From Rhodovulum tesquicola (GTDB lineage: Bacteria; Pseudomonadota; Alphaproteobacteria; Rhodobacterales; Rhodobacteraceae): a stretch of 64,000 bases of DNA. The notes under the pieces are model-generated. The model did not search any database and was not told the DNA's origin. It worked only from the letters and a program-made list of their open reading frames with translations. How positions within the stretch are numbered: the first letter of the stretch is position 1; each line of letters opens with the position of its first letter. Shown piece by piece: positions 17,293 through 25,933 of this stretch. The position numbers and the translations under genes are program-made. The stretch lies in the NCBI RefSeq assembly GCF_024128855.1, contig NZ_JAMYDV010000001.1:228972-292971 (forward strand), written 5' to 3'.

Positions 17293-18090
17293 TCAGCCAC
17301 CGCCGCGCAAGAGCGTCAGCGCGGTCTGCCCCGGGCTGGTGCCCCCGAAACCGGCCGCGATCTCGCTGCGGATCAGGAACATCTTGATCAGCTTGTCGCG
17401 CTTGTCCGGGTCGGTGAACTGCGCGGCCTCGGAACTGCCGAACATCGCCTTGGCCTTTTCGCGATAGACCTCGACCTGCCGATCAAGGTCGATCGCGGCA
17501 AATGCGGTGGGCAGGCCGAACGCCTTGTCGAAGACCTGCCGCATCGGCCCCGAGCCCAGCACGCTGAACCACTTGGCGCGGTCGCTCTGCTCGCCCCCGG
17601 CGATGCCGCCCAGCTCGCGGCCGATATTCAGCGCCAGCCGCATGTCGTTGTTCTGCTCGCCGACCGCCACTTCGAAGCTGCGCTCGCGATAGGCCTTGGC
17701 GATCCGATCGGCAAAGCCCGGCTCCTGCGTGCGCGGGGGGCCGGACCCGCCGAAGCCGAAGGCCTCGGCAAGCTTGAAATAGCTCTTGTCGGCCAGCTTG
17801 TTGGCCAGCGCGTCCGGGGCGCTGGTGCCCTCGGACAGGATCTTGCGGATGAAGAATTTCGAGCCGATATCGTCCTGCAGCCCGAACGCGCCCAGCGCCA
17901 CCTTCAGCAGCCGGTAGTCCGAGACGATCTCGTCCGCATTCGTGACCTTGCCGATCTTCTCCGCGAAATAGTCGATGTCGCGCTGCACCGTGGCGGATTT
18001 GTCAAAGGCCTCCTGCTGGCGCTCCATCGTGCGTTCGAGGAAGCGCCAGCCGGCATAGCCGCCAACGGGCAGGATCGGCTGAAAGCTCAC
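17293..18090 (-). CDS. DUF1217 flagellar-associated protein
   Basis: 265 residues, soluble and helical, with no signal peptide. The conserved opening MSFQPILPVGGYAGWRFL and a middle block (LKVALGAFGLQDDIGSKFFI) match the DUF1217 proteins found in alphaproteobacterial flagellar clusters. Its function is not established; it is sometimes suggested to be an exported or filament-related factor. It overlaps flbT by 4 bases, so it is expressed with the flagellin regulators flbT and flaF. Confidence 0.8.
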   Translation of the reverse strand: MSFQPILPVGGYAGWRFLERTMERQQEAFDKSATVQRDIDYFAEKIGKVTNADEIVSDYRLLKVALGAFGLQDDIGSKFFIRKILSEGTSAPDALANKLADKSYFKLAEAFGFGGSGPPRTQEPGFADRIAKAYRERSFEVAVGEQNNDMRLALNIGRELGGIAGGEQSDRAKWFSVLGSGPMRQVFDKAFGLPTAFAAIDLDRQVEVYREKAKAMFGSSEAAQFTDPDKRDKLIKMFLIRSEIAAGFGGTSPGQTALTLLRGGG

Positions 18091-18494
18091 GACGGCCTCG
18101 CACCCGCCAGCAGGCGTTCCTCGCGCGGCAACAGGCTGCGCAACGCCTTCAGAACCTGGTAGTAATCCGCCGTCAGCACCGCCTGGGTGGCCAGCGTCAG
18201 CTGGGTGCGGCTGTCATGGTCGGTCAGCACCTGGCTCAGCTGCTCGATCCCGCGCAGCAGTTGCGGGCGGATGTCCTCGGGCACCGAATCGCCCGACAGG
18301 ACCAGTTGCGCCATGTAGCAGACCCGGCGCACGGGCGTGTTCACCTCTTCGGGGTGGATCGCGTCGCGCAGCCGCAGGATGTTGGCATTGGGCGTCTTGA
18401 TCGACAGCCGGGTGCGGCGGTCGCCATTCTCGATCACCGCGCCATTGACCAGAACCCGTTCCTTGGGGCCCAGCTTCAGGACAAGACCGCTCAT
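18087..18494 (-). CDS. flbT: Flagellin post-transcriptional regulator FlbT
   Basis: 135 residues from the ATG at 18494 (MSGLVLKLGPKERVLVNGAV). The family pattern is clear: VLVNGAVIENGDRRTRLSI, LRLRDAIHPEEVNTPVRRV, then ADYYQVLKALRSLLPREE. In Caulobacter, FlbT binds flagellin mRNA and restrains translation until the hook is complete. It overlaps flaF upstream and the DUF1217 gene downstream. Confidence 0.92.
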   Translation of the reverse strand: MSGLVLKLGPKERVLVNGAVIENGDRRTRLSIKTPNANILRLRDAIHPEEVNTPVRRVCYMAQLVLSGDSVPEDIRPQLLRGIEQLSQVLTDHDSRTQLTLATQAVLTADYYQVLKALRSLLPREERLLAGARPS

Positions 18495-18871
18495 GACACC
18501 GTCTCCGATTTCTCGAGGCCGCGCATCACGGCGGTGTTGATCTCGACCAGCGGGCCGGTATCGGCCCTGCCGTTCAGCACCTCGCGGCTGTGATGGGTGG
18601 TGAATTCGAACAGGTAGAAGATGCGCGCGCGCAGCGCCGGTGGCAGACCGTTCTCGCCATCGGCGACATCGGCGGCCAGCATCGTCCAGAGCTTGCGGTT
18701 GTCGTGGATCGCCGCGACCAGCGCGGGAAAGTTGCGCCGACCGGCGGCATCGGCGGCCTTGAGCCGGGCGGTGATGCGGGCGAAGGCGGCGTATTCGGTG
18801 GCGCGGGGGGTGCGGGTCTGGGCCTGGGTGGGGGCCGAATAGGCCGTCCGGGCCATGTGCAGGGCGTTCAT
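18491..18871 (-). CDS. flaF: Flagellar biosynthesis regulator FlaF
   Basis: 126 residues, helical. It has the FlaF features: an N-terminal aromatic helix (MARTAYSAPTQAQTRTPRATE) with key TEYAAFARITARL, then LDDNRKLW-like AIHDNRKLWTMLAADVAD and ARIFYLFEFTTHHSREVL. FlaF promotes flagellin synthesis or secretion and works opposite FlbT. It lies 77 bases after the flagellin gene, beyond a strong terminator hairpin, and overlaps flbT by 4 bases. Confidence 0.9.
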   Translation of the reverse strand: MNALHMARTAYSAPTQAQTRTPRATEYAAFARITARLKAADAAGRRNFPALVAAIHDNRKLWTMLAADVADGENGLPPALRARIFYLFEFTTHHSREVLNGRADTGPLVEINTAVMRGLEKSETVS

Positions 18872-18914
18872 GCTGTGTCCTTCCGTTCTGAGAGGGGGCG
18901 AGGTCCGTCAGGAA

Positions 18915-18940
18915 AGGGCCGGGGCTTTTGCCCCGGCCCT
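18915..18940 (-). terminator. Rho-independent terminator of the flagellin gene
   Basis: A perfect 10-bp GC-rich stem (18916-18925 with 18930-18939) closes on a 4-base loop. Reading the minus strand, it is followed by TTT. It lies between flagellin and flaF and probably ends or attenuates most flagellin transcripts, so flaF-flbT would receive less transcript. Confidence 0.8.
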
Positions 18941-18948
18941 GCCTTGCC

Positions 18949-20208
18949 TTAGCGGAAGAGCGACAGCAGGTTCTGCGGCGCCTGGTTGGCGATGGACAGC
19001 GACTGGGTGGCCAGCTGCTGCTGCACCTGCAACGCCTGCAGGCGGGCCGAGGTGGCCTCCATGTCGGCATCGACCATCGCGCCGATCCCCGTCTTCATCG
19101 AGTCCATCAGCTTGCTGACGAAATCGTTCTGGGTCTCGAGCTGGTTCTGCGAGGTGCCGAAGGCGGCGGCGGCGTCGATCGCGGTCTTGATCAGTCCGTC
19201 GATCGAGGCCAGTGCCGCGGTGGCGCCGCTGTCGTCGGTGCCGGAGACGTCGATCGCGCTCAGTTCGCCAAGCGCGCCTGCGCCCTTGTTGACATACTGA
19301 AGCGACACCGACAGGTCATTGGCCGTCCCGTTGGTCAGCGTCAGCGTGTTCGGAGAGCCCGGGTCAAAGGCCACGCCCAGACGCGTGGTGGCGTCGGCCG
19401 GGTCATCCTGGATGCCCAGCGAGTCGATCGCGGCCTTGATCCGGTTGGCGAAGGCGGCGTTGGTCTCGTCGCCGGCGGTCCCGCCGCCCGCATCCAGATC
19501 GGCCTGGCTGAAGGTCACCGAAAGCTGACTGTCGCCGATGCTGATGCTGATCGAGTCGCCCACGTCCATCACCGTGGTGTCGACCACGATGCCGTTCGTG
19601 GTGGTGCCGCCGCCGCTATCCAGGGTGAAGGCCGCGCGATCCTCCGCAGTACCGACGCCGTCGGACCCGGCCAGGGCCGTGGCGCTCGTATATTCACCGA
19701 TCGACAGATCCTGCGCCTTGACGTTGATCGAGGCCGTCGCAACGTTCCCCGACGAATCGCGGTTCAGCGAGGACAGCACGTCCATGTCGTCGCCGCTGTT
19801 GATGAGGTTGACGCCGTTGAACTGGGCGGCCTCGACCACCGATTTGACCTGATCCGTCAGCGCGGTGATGTTGTTCTGGATCTTCTGCCGCTCGTCGGCG
19901 TTCGAGGCGCCCTTGGCCTGAACCACCTGATCCTTCACCTGCTTGAGCAGGTCCGTGATCGATTCTGCCGCGTTGCGCGCCACCGAGACGGTCGATTCGG
20001 CGCTCGACAGGCCGTCCGAGATCTTCTTGAAGCCCGACACGTCCGCTTCCATCGTCTTGGCGATGGCCCAGACCGCGGCGTTGTCCTTCGCGGAGTCGAT
20101 CGACTTGCCGGTCGAGATCTCCGACTGAACCTTGGACAGGTTCGAGTTGATGCTTTTCAGGGTCTGCAGCGCGACCATTGCGCCGGTATTGGTATTGATG
20201 CTGGACAT
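18949..20208 (-). CDS. fliC: Flagellin
   Basis: 419 residues from the ATG at 20208 (MSSINTNTGAMVALQTLKSI). The N-terminal D0/D1 region (about 1-150) has SKVQSEISTGKSIDSAKDNAA, and the C-terminal D0 ends LSIANQAPQNLLSLFR, both classical. Between them is a variable, Thr/Gly/Asp-rich middle domain (about 165-335) that is longer than in the shortest alphaproteobacterial flagellins. The protein forms the filament after export, with FlaF and FlbT encoded next door. The promoter region upstream carries a CtrA-like box. Confidence 0.95.
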   Translation of the reverse strand: MSSINTNTGAMVALQTLKSINSNLSKVQSEISTGKSIDSAKDNAAVWAIAKTMEADVSGFKKISDGLSSAESTVSVARNAAESITDLLKQVKDQVVQAKGASNADERQKIQNNITALTDQVKSVVEAAQFNGVNLINSGDDMDVLSSLNRDSSGNVATASINVKAQDLSIGEYTSATALAGSDGVGTAEDRAAFTLDSGGGTTTNGIVVDTTVMDVGDSISISIGDSQLSVTFSQADLDAGGGTAGDETNAAFANRIKAAIDSLGIQDDPADATTRLGVAFDPGSPNTLTLTNGTANDLSVSLQYVNKGAGALGELSAIDVSGTDDSGATAALASIDGLIKTAIDAAAAFGTSQNQLETQNDFVSKLMDSMKTGIGAMVDADMEATSARLQALQVQQQLATQSLSIANQAPQNLLSLFR

Positions 20209-20362
20209 GAATTCGGTCCTTCCTTTTCGTATGGCGCTTTGCGCCACGGGTTGAAGCCGCCTGTAACGACGATCCGAGGTGTTCTCACCCTTACGGCTGT
20301 GGAGAGGTCCCGTGCCGTGCCATCCATCTTCCGGACGCGGTCCCGAGCATTTCAGCTGCGGG

Positions 20363-20377
20363 TTAAACGACGGCTAA
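20363..20377. promoter_or_regulatory. Candidate CtrA box upstream of flagellin
   Basis: TTAA-N7-CTAA on the plus strand (TTAG-N7-TTAA on the minus strand) lies about 155 bases upstream of the flagellin ATG, just beyond the FlgN-like gene's end. It has one mismatch to the CtrA consensus. No clear sigma-54 (TGGC-N8-TGC) element was noticed in the same gap. Confidence 0.4.
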
Positions 20378-20418
20378 TGCAATAAGGTCTTACCGGGGCG
20401 TCTGGGCGAAAATTGGGC

Positions 20419-20754
20419 CTAGGCGCGGCGGGTCAGCGACCCTTGCGTGGCGCCGATCGGGCTGCACTGGCCGCTCTTGTCATAGGTGCTCAGCGGCGCG
20501 GCCGGTTCGCGGGCGCGGCGCAGGGTTTCGGCCGCGCTGTCGACGCCGCGGCGCACGGCCTCCAGCAAGTCGGCATTGCGTTCGGCCAGCGCCCTGAGTC
20601 GTGCCAGACTGTCGGCATCCGTCTCGGGCTCGGCCGCCAGATCCGCCGCCAGCCGCTCCTTCTCGTCGGCGATCCCGGCCAGCGCCGCGAAATCGGCAAG
20701 GCGCAGCGCCTCGGCCTCGCGCTCCAGCAGCTCTTCCAGATCCTCACGTCCCAT
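20419..20754 (-). CDS. FlgN-like flagellar chaperone (tentative)
   Basis: 111 residues, soluble, with a heptad-rich helix over residues 1-80 (LEELLEREAEALRLADFAAL and ERNADLLEAVRRGVDSAAE) and a short polar tail. Small helical proteins with this pattern next to a rod-binding FlgJ-like gene are usually FlgN-type chaperones for the hook-filament junction proteins. There is no sequence motif that proves it. It overlaps the FlgJ-like gene by 11 bases. Confidence 0.55.
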   Translation of the reverse strand: MGREDLEELLEREAEALRLADFAALAGIADEKERLAADLAAEPETDADSLARLRALAERNADLLEAVRRGVDSAAETLRRAREPAAPLSTYDKSGQCSPIGATQGSLTRRA

Positions 20755-21025
20755 CGGCCCGCTCCTTCAGCGATTCGAACAATTGTTCCGCCAGCCCGAT
20801 CCCGCCCGCGCGCACCATCTCCCCGGCCTGCGCCTCGCGCAGGAACGAGGCGAACTGCGCCTCGCCCGTCCCGCCGGTGAACGCACCCTGGCTCTCGCCC
20901 AGGCCCGCATGTTTCAGCATCTCGGCCAGGAACTGCGCCTCCAGCTTCTGCGCGGCCTCGCGCAGGCGCGTTTCCTGAACGGTGTGGCCCTGGCCACCGA
21001 TGGGCGAACTGAGCGGGGGCAGCAT
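20744..21025 (-). CDS. flgJ: FlgJ-like rod-binding protein (N-domain only)
   Basis: 93 residues from the ATG at 21025 (MLPPLSSPIGG). The block LREAAQKLEAQFLAEMLKHA, then FASFLREAQAGEMVRAGGIGLAEQLF, is the FlgJ N-terminal rod-binding pattern (FLAEMLK and G.GLAEQL cores). There is no muramidase domain, as is usual in alphaproteobacteria. An in-frame extension upstream lacks family features. It is divergent from fliK and overlaps the FlgN-like gene. Confidence 0.8.
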   Translation of the reverse strand: MLPPLSSPIGGQGHTVQETRLREAAQKLEAQFLAEMLKHAGLGESQGAFTGGTGEAQFASFLREAQAGEMVRAGGIGLAEQLFESLKERADGT

Positions 21026-21136
21026 GGCGGGATCCCTAAATTGCGACTCGTTTTTCCGCTTATGCGGGGCAAGCGGTAAAGAACCGGTAACCGGTTGCCC
21101 CCCATCCTGCCCGGGACCAGTGGCAGAAGTCCGGCA

Positions 21137-22870
21137 ATGCGCATGCACTCCTTTCCCCTATTCGACCTTGCCCCGGGCGCGCAGACCGCGTCGGCCCGGC
21201 CCGGCACGACCACGCCCGCGGCAGAGCCGGGCGCCTTTCTGACCGCCTTTGCCCGGAATCCCGACGCCGCCCCGGCCGTGCCGTGGGCGGCCCTGGCACC
21301 TGTCCCGATCCCGACCGGCCCCGAGAGCGAGCCGCCCGGCACGCGGATCGCGGCCGGGATGACGCTGCACGGCTTTGCCCTGCTGCCGGTCGCGGACCCC
21401 ACCGCGGCGCAGCCCGTCCCGCCGGATCCCGCCATCCCCGACGCGCCCCCCCAGACCGCGGCGGAAGACGACGACGCCGCCCCCGGCCCTGTCGCCCCCG
21501 CCGCCCTGCCGCCGCAAGCCGCGGTTGCGCCCCCGCCGCAGGCCATCGCGGCAGCCCCGATCACGACGCCGCAATCCGACCCGCCGCCGCCCGTCGACCG
21601 GGCGGCCCGGTCGCCGGGGCCGCCCCAACCCGTTGCGCCCGGGACTGCCGCCCTGCCGTCCCGGCCGGACGCCGCGCCCGCTGCGGACCCGACGCCCCCC
21701 GTCGCGGCCGGCCACGACAAGGCGGCCGCCCCGGACAATGCAGAACAGCGCCCCCGCCCCGGCCCCGCCGCCTTGCCCGCAAGCCCCGCCCTGCCCCCTG
21801 CCGCCGCGGCACCGGCCGCGCGACCCGATCCGGGCGCGGCGCCTGCCCCGACCCCCCCCGCCGCGATACCGGCCGCGCCCCCCGCCGCAATACCTGCCGC
21901 GCCCCCCGCCGCAATACCTGCCGCAATACCTGCCGCGACACCTGCCTCGACACCGGCCGCAGACGCGCGACCGATCCCCGCCGCCACCCCTTCCGCGGCC
22001 CCTGCGGCGACCCCCGCCACGCCAGCCACGCCGCAGCCAGCCCCACCACAGACGGCCACGCCGCAATCCGCAACGCCGCAGCCCCGCCCGGCAGACGATG
22101 CGCCCCTGCCCCAGCCGACGGCCATGTCCCCGGGCACGGACCCGCGCGGCCCCCGTCCATCCGCCCCGGCCGCCGACCTTGCCGCGGCCGCGCTGCACCC
22201 GCCGCCCGGCCAGCCCGAGTCCGCACCCGCAAGGCGCAGCGCGCGCGCGGCCCCGGCCGAGCGGACCGCCGATGCGCCGCCCTCGCCCGCCCCCGGCCCG
22301 AGACCCGACGCCCTGCCGGTCGCCCCGCCCCTGGCCGAGACCGCGGCGACCGATCCCGCGCGCGCACCCGCCGCGCCGGGCGATGGCCCGATGGCCGAGA
22401 TCACCGCGCGCGCCGATGCGCCCGCCCCCGACCGGCCCACGGCCGACATGCCCCGCCCCGCCCCGATGCCGCAGCTTGCCGATGCGCCCCGTCCGGCCAT
22501 GCGCGCCATGGCCGAGGCGCTGCACCGCGCCGCCGATGGCGCGGTCGAACTGACCCTCAGCCCCGAGGAACTCGGCCGCGTGCGCCTGACGCTGGCGCCG
22601 GGCGAGAACGGCATCACCGTCACGATCAATGCCGAACGGGGCGACACGCTCGAGCTGATGCGCCGCCATGCCGATCTTCTGGGCAACGCGATGCGCGAGC
22701 TTGGCTATGGCGAGGTCGTGCTCGATTTCCGCGGCAAGGGCGCGCGCCACGGCCCGGCCCCCGACAGCACCCCCACCCCCGGCATGACGGGCGAGGACAG
22801 CGCCCCGCCCGCCCCACCCGCACCCGCAGGCCGGAGCATGGCCGCGGGCGGGCTCGACCTGCGCCTTTGA
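21137..22870 (+). CDS. fliK: Flagellar hook-length control protein FliK
   Basis: About 577 residues from the ATG at 21137 (another ATG lies 6 bases on). Residues about 60-420 are an Ala/Pro-rich low-complexity ruler with in-frame repeats. The C-terminal 100 residues hold the Flg_hook domain (VELTLSPEELGRVRLTLAPG, then MRELGYGEVVLDF). FliK measures the hook and triggers the FlhB specificity switch. The order fliK-flgD, 14 bases apart, is typical. The large Pro/Ala content also makes antisense frames look open here. Confidence 0.88.
   Translation: MRMHSFPLFDLAPGAQTASARPGTTTPAAEPGAFLTAFARNPDAAPAVPWAALAPVPIPTGPESEPPGTRIAAGMTLHGFALLPVADPTAAQPVPPDPAIPDAPPQTAAEDDDAAPGPVAPAALPPQAAVAPPPQAIAAAPITTPQSDPPPPVDRAARSPGPPQPVAPGTAALPSRPDAAPAADPTPPVAAGHDKAAAPDNAEQRPRPGPAALPASPALPPAAAAPAARPDPGAAPAPTPPAAIPAAPPAAIPAAPPAAIPAAIPAATPASTPAADARPIPAATPSAAPAATPATPATPQPAPPQTATPQSATPQPRPADDAPLPQPTAMSPGTDPRGPRPSAPAADLAAAALHPPPGQPESAPARRSARAAPAERTADAPPSPAPGPRPDALPVAPPLAETAATDPARAPAAPGDGPMAEITARADAPAPDRPTADMPRPAPMPQLADAPRPAMRAMAEALHRAADGAVELTLSPEELGRVRLTLAPGENGITVTINAERGDTLELMRRHADLLGNAMRELGYGEVVLDFRGKGARHGPAPDSTPTPGMTGEDSAPPAPPAPAGRSMAAGGLDLRL
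21863..21958 (+). repeat. In-frame 12/24-base tandem repeats in fliK
   Basis: Two 24-base units (21863-21886 and 21887-21910) are followed by four 12-base units (21911-21958). The third and fourth units are identical (GCAATACCTGCC). All are in the fliK frame and encode runs of AIPA and APPA. Unit identity at the DNA level suggests recent slippage, and copy number may vary between strains without breaking the frame. Confidence 0.85.
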
Positions 22871-22884
22871 ACGGAGTGACCCAG

Positions 22885-23559
22885 ATGACCAGCGTGACCT
22901 ACCCGGCCGCCGCCAGCGCCGCGACCTCGACCCCCACCGCCGCCTCGCCCAGCGCCAAGGCCGCCAATATCAGCAGCGATTTCGAGACCTTCCTGCGCAT
23001 GCTGACGGTCCAGATGCAGAACCAGGATCCGATGAACCCGATCGAGTCGACCGATTACGCGGTGCAGCTTGCGACCTTTTCCGGGGTCGAGCAGCAGGTG
23101 CGCACCAACGACCTGCTCAAGCAGTTGACCGAGAACATGGGCGGCGCCGGGCTCGCGCAATACGGCACCTGGGTCGGGATGGAGGGGCGCGCCGCGGTGC
23201 CCGCACAGTTCACGGGCGCGCCGGTAACGGTCCTGCCCCGGCCCGACCTTGCGGCCGACAGCGCCCAGCTTGTCGTGCGCAATGCCGACGGACGCGAGGT
23301 GCAGCGCCTGCCCATCGCCCCGGATGGCATGGCGCTGCAATGGACCGGCATGGGACAGGACGGCAAGATGCTTGCCCCTGGAAACTACAGTTTCGTCGTC
23401 GAGAGCTTTTCGGAAGGCGCACGCATCGGCGAAAGCATGGCCGAGATTTACGCCCCCATCGTCGAGGTGCGCAGCGATGCCAGCGGCGTCAAGCTGGTCT
23501 TCCAGGGCGGCGGCGAGACATCGGCCAGCAACGTGACCGCGCTGCGCCAGCCGGGCTGA
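22885..23559 (+). CDS. flgD: Hook-capping protein FlgD
   Basis: 224 residues from the ATG at 22885, 14 bases after fliK. The conserved N-terminal cap region reads DFETFLRMLTVQMQNQDPMNP and IESTDYAVQLATFSGVEQQ; the C-terminal half is the FlgD tudor/Ig-like part with GNYSFVVESFSEG. FlgD is a scaffold for hook polymerisation, although the hook gene flgE is not in this window. It converges on ubiB with 6 bases between the stops. Confidence 0.93.
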   Translation: MTSVTYPAAASAATSTPTAASPSAKAANISSDFETFLRMLTVQMQNQDPMNPIESTDYAVQLATFSGVEQQVRTNDLLKQLTENMGGAGLAQYGTWVGMEGRAAVPAQFTGAPVTVLPRPDLAADSAQLVVRNADGREVQRLPIAPDGMALQWTGMGQDGKMLAPGNYSFVVESFSEGARIGESMAEIYAPIVEVRSDASGVKLVFQGGGETSASNVTALRQPG

Positions 23560-23565
23560 GGCCGC

Positions 23566-25095
23566 TCAGACCAGCAGCGCCAGCGCCACCGCCGCACCGC
23601 CCGCCACCGCGCCCAGTCCCGCCCACAACGCGGGCTTCAGCGCCGTGGATCGCGTCGGCTCGGGCGGCGGGTTCGACTGGCGGATCAGCGCGGCCTCGGC
23701 CATTTCCGGCAGCCGCGGGCCGAACCGCGCCAGCACCAGCGCGGTGCGCCTCAGATCCCGGATCAGCGCCTTGGGTCCGATATTCTGCTTGATGTAGTCC
23801 TCGACGATGGGCCGGGCGACTTCCCAGATATTGATCGACGGGTTCAGCGAACGCGACACCCCCTCGACCACGACCATCGTGCGCTGCAGCAGGATCAGCT
23901 CGGTCCGCGTCGCCATGCCGAAGCGTTCCGTCACCTCGAACAGATAGGCCAGAAGCCGGGCCATCGAGATATGGCTCGCATCCATCCCGAAGATCGGCTC
24001 GCCGACCGAGCGCAACGCCTGCGCGAACTCGTCGATATCGCGGTCATAGGGAACGTATCCGGCCTCGAAATGCACCTCGGCCACCCGGCGGTAATCGCGC
24101 CGGATGAATCCGAACAGGATCTCGGCATAGACCCGGCGGGTATATTCGTCGATCCGCCCCATGATGCCGAAATCGAACACCAGGATATCGCCGTTCGGCG
24201 CGACCTTCATGTTGCCCTGGTGCATGTCGGCGTGAAAGAACCCGTCGCGCAGCGCATGCCGCAGGAACATCGACAGCACCCGCTCGCCCAGCACCCGCCG
24301 GTCATGCCCCGCCGCGTCCAGCGCCGCGTTGTCGCCGATCGGCTCGCCCTCGCACCAGCCCAGCGTCATCACCCGCTTGCCCGACAGCGGCCAGATCACC
24401 CGCGGCACGACGAAGCCCCCATCGCCCTCGGTATTCGCCGCGAACTCGCCCGCCGCCGCGGTCTCGATGCGCAGGTCCAACTCGCCCGCCACCACGCTGT
24501 CGAAATGCGCGATCACGCCGGTCGGCCGCAGCCGCCGCGAGAACGGCGCCAGGATCTCGATGGTCGAGGCCGCCAGGTAGAACGCATCCACATCCTTGCG
24601 GAAATCGCGCTCGATATTCGGCCGCAGCACCTTGACCGCGACCTCTTCCCCGGTCGCGCGCACCCGCGCCTTGTGCACCTGCGCGATCGAGGCCGCGGCG
24701 ATCGGTTCGGAAAACTCCGAGAACAGCTCGTCCGCCGGGCGGCCCAGCTCCAGCCCCACGGTTTCCTTCGCCACCTCGATCGGGAAGGGCGGCAGCTTGT
24801 CCTGCAGCACGCGCAGCTGCACCGCCAGCTCGTCGCCCACCACATCGGGGCGCGTCGACAGGATCTGGCCGAACTTGATATAGGCCGGCCCCAGCGCGGT
24901 CAGCGCCCGCGTCACCGGGGGCTGGTCGGGATCACCCTTCTTGCCCAGCACCTTGAACGGCCAGCCCAGGATGCGCGCCGCCACCCGCACGCTTGCGGGC
25001 GCCTCCATCGCCTCAAGGACGAAGCGGTTCGCGCCCGTGCGCTCGAAGGTGGCCAGCGTCTGCACCAGCCGGACGATATTGTGGGGACCGCGCAC
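23566..25095 (-). CDS. ubiB: Ubiquinone biosynthesis kinase-like protein UbiB
   Basis: 509 residues with a GTG start immediately after the ubiE stop codon. The family KxGQ motif is KFGQ at residues 74-77, followed by an atypical kinase fold (VAVKVLRPNIERDF, then DMHQGNMKV and VFDFGIMG). Two C-terminal hydrophobic stretches end in ALWAGLGAVAGGAAVALALL, the membrane anchor. UbiB is an ABC1/ADCK ATPase that supports aerobic coenzyme Q synthesis at the membrane. It is co-directional with ubiE. Confidence 0.95.
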   Translation of the reverse strand: MRGPHNIVRLVQTLATFERTGANRFVLEAMEAPASVRVAARILGWPFKVLGKKGDPDQPPVTRALTALGPAYIKFGQILSTRPDVVGDELAVQLRVLQDKLPPFPIEVAKETVGLELGRPADELFSEFSEPIAAASIAQVHKARVRATGEEVAVKVLRPNIERDFRKDVDAFYLAASTIEILAPFSRRLRPTGVIAHFDSVVAGELDLRIETAAAGEFAANTEGDGGFVVPRVIWPLSGKRVMTLGWCEGEPIGDNAALDAAGHDRRVLGERVLSMFLRHALRDGFFHADMHQGNMKVAPNGDILVFDFGIMGRIDEYTRRVYAEILFGFIRRDYRRVAEVHFEAGYVPYDRDIDEFAQALRSVGEPIFGMDASHISMARLLAYLFEVTERFGMATRTELILLQRTMVVVEGVSRSLNPSINIWEVARPIVEDYIKQNIGPKALIRDLRRTALVLARFGPRLPEMAEAALIRQSNPPPEPTRSTALKPALWAGLGAVAGGAAVALALLV

Positions 25096-25848
25096 CTAGA
25101 TCTTCCAGCCCGAATGCAGCGCCGCGATGCCCATCGACATGTTGCGGTATTTCACCTGCTCGAACCCGGCCCGCCGGATCATCGAGGCAAAGGTCTCCTG
25201 ATCGGGGAACTTGCGGATCGATTCCACCAGATATTGATAGCTGCCGCGATCATTCGCCACGATCTGCCCCATCACCGGGATCACGTTGAAGGAATAGCGG
25301 TCATAGGCCCATTGCATCATCGGGTTGGGCATCTGGCTGAATTCCAGCACCATCAGCCGCCCGCCGGGTTTCAGCACGCGATAGGCTTCGTTCAGCCAGT
25401 CCTGGATGCGGGTGACATTGCGGGTGCCGAAGGCGTTCGTGACCACATCGTAACTGCCGGTCTCGAAGGGCAGGGCCATCGCGTCGCCCACCACCCAGTC
25501 CAGATCGTCCGCCAGCCGCTCGGCCTCGGCGCGCTTCTGGCCTTCGACCAGCATCGACTCGGTCAGGTCGCAGACCACCGCCTGCGCCCCCGGCGCGCGC
25601 TTGAGGAACCGGAACGCGATATCGCCCGTGCCGCCCGCCACATCCAGCAGCCGTTGCCAGGGCTGCGGCGCCAGCCAGTCCATCATCGCGTCCTTCCAGA
25701 CACGGTGGATGCCCGCCGACATCAGGTCGTTCATCAGGTCATAGCGCGAGGCGACGCGGGTAAAGACCCCGTGCACCATCCCCGCCTTTTCCTCTTCGGG
25801 CACCGTCTGGAAACCGAAATGCGTGGTGTTCTGGGCTTGCTCTGTCAT
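25096..25848 (-). CDS. ubiE: Demethylmenaquinone/2-methoxy-6-polyprenyl-benzoquinol methylase UbiE
   Basis: 250 residues. SAM-binding motif [16 protein letters not shown], then [29 protein letters not shown] and [18 protein letters not shown] are UbiE/COQ5 signatures. It transfers a methyl group from SAM in quinone synthesis. The next gene, ubiB, follows without a gap. It diverges from mutM across about 85 bases, as in many Rhodobacterales. Confidence 0.95.
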   Translation of the reverse strand: MTEQAQNTTHFGFQTVPEEEKAGMVHGVFTRVASRYDLMNDLMSAGIHRVWKDAMMDWLAPQPWQRLLDVAGGTGDIAFRFLKRAPGAQAVVCDLTESMLVEGQKRAEAERLADDLDWVVGDAMALPFETGSYDVVTNAFGTRNVTRIQDWLNEAYRVLKPGGRLMVLEFSQMPNPMMQWAYDRYSFNVIPVMGQIVANDRGSYQYLVESIRKFPDQETFASMIRRAGFEQVKYRNMSMGIAALHSGWKI

Positions 25849-25933
25849 GGGCCTTGCCGTTGATCTGCCGCGCCCTTCTTATAGGGCGCCCTGCGGGGAC
25901 TACAATGCGAAGCGGACCACAAGGAAGGCCCCG

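Noticed and set aside
21158-22750. A Gly/Arg-rich 530-codon frame opposite fliK
   Set aside because: It is the mirror of the Pro/Ala ruler of fliK and has no start-site support.
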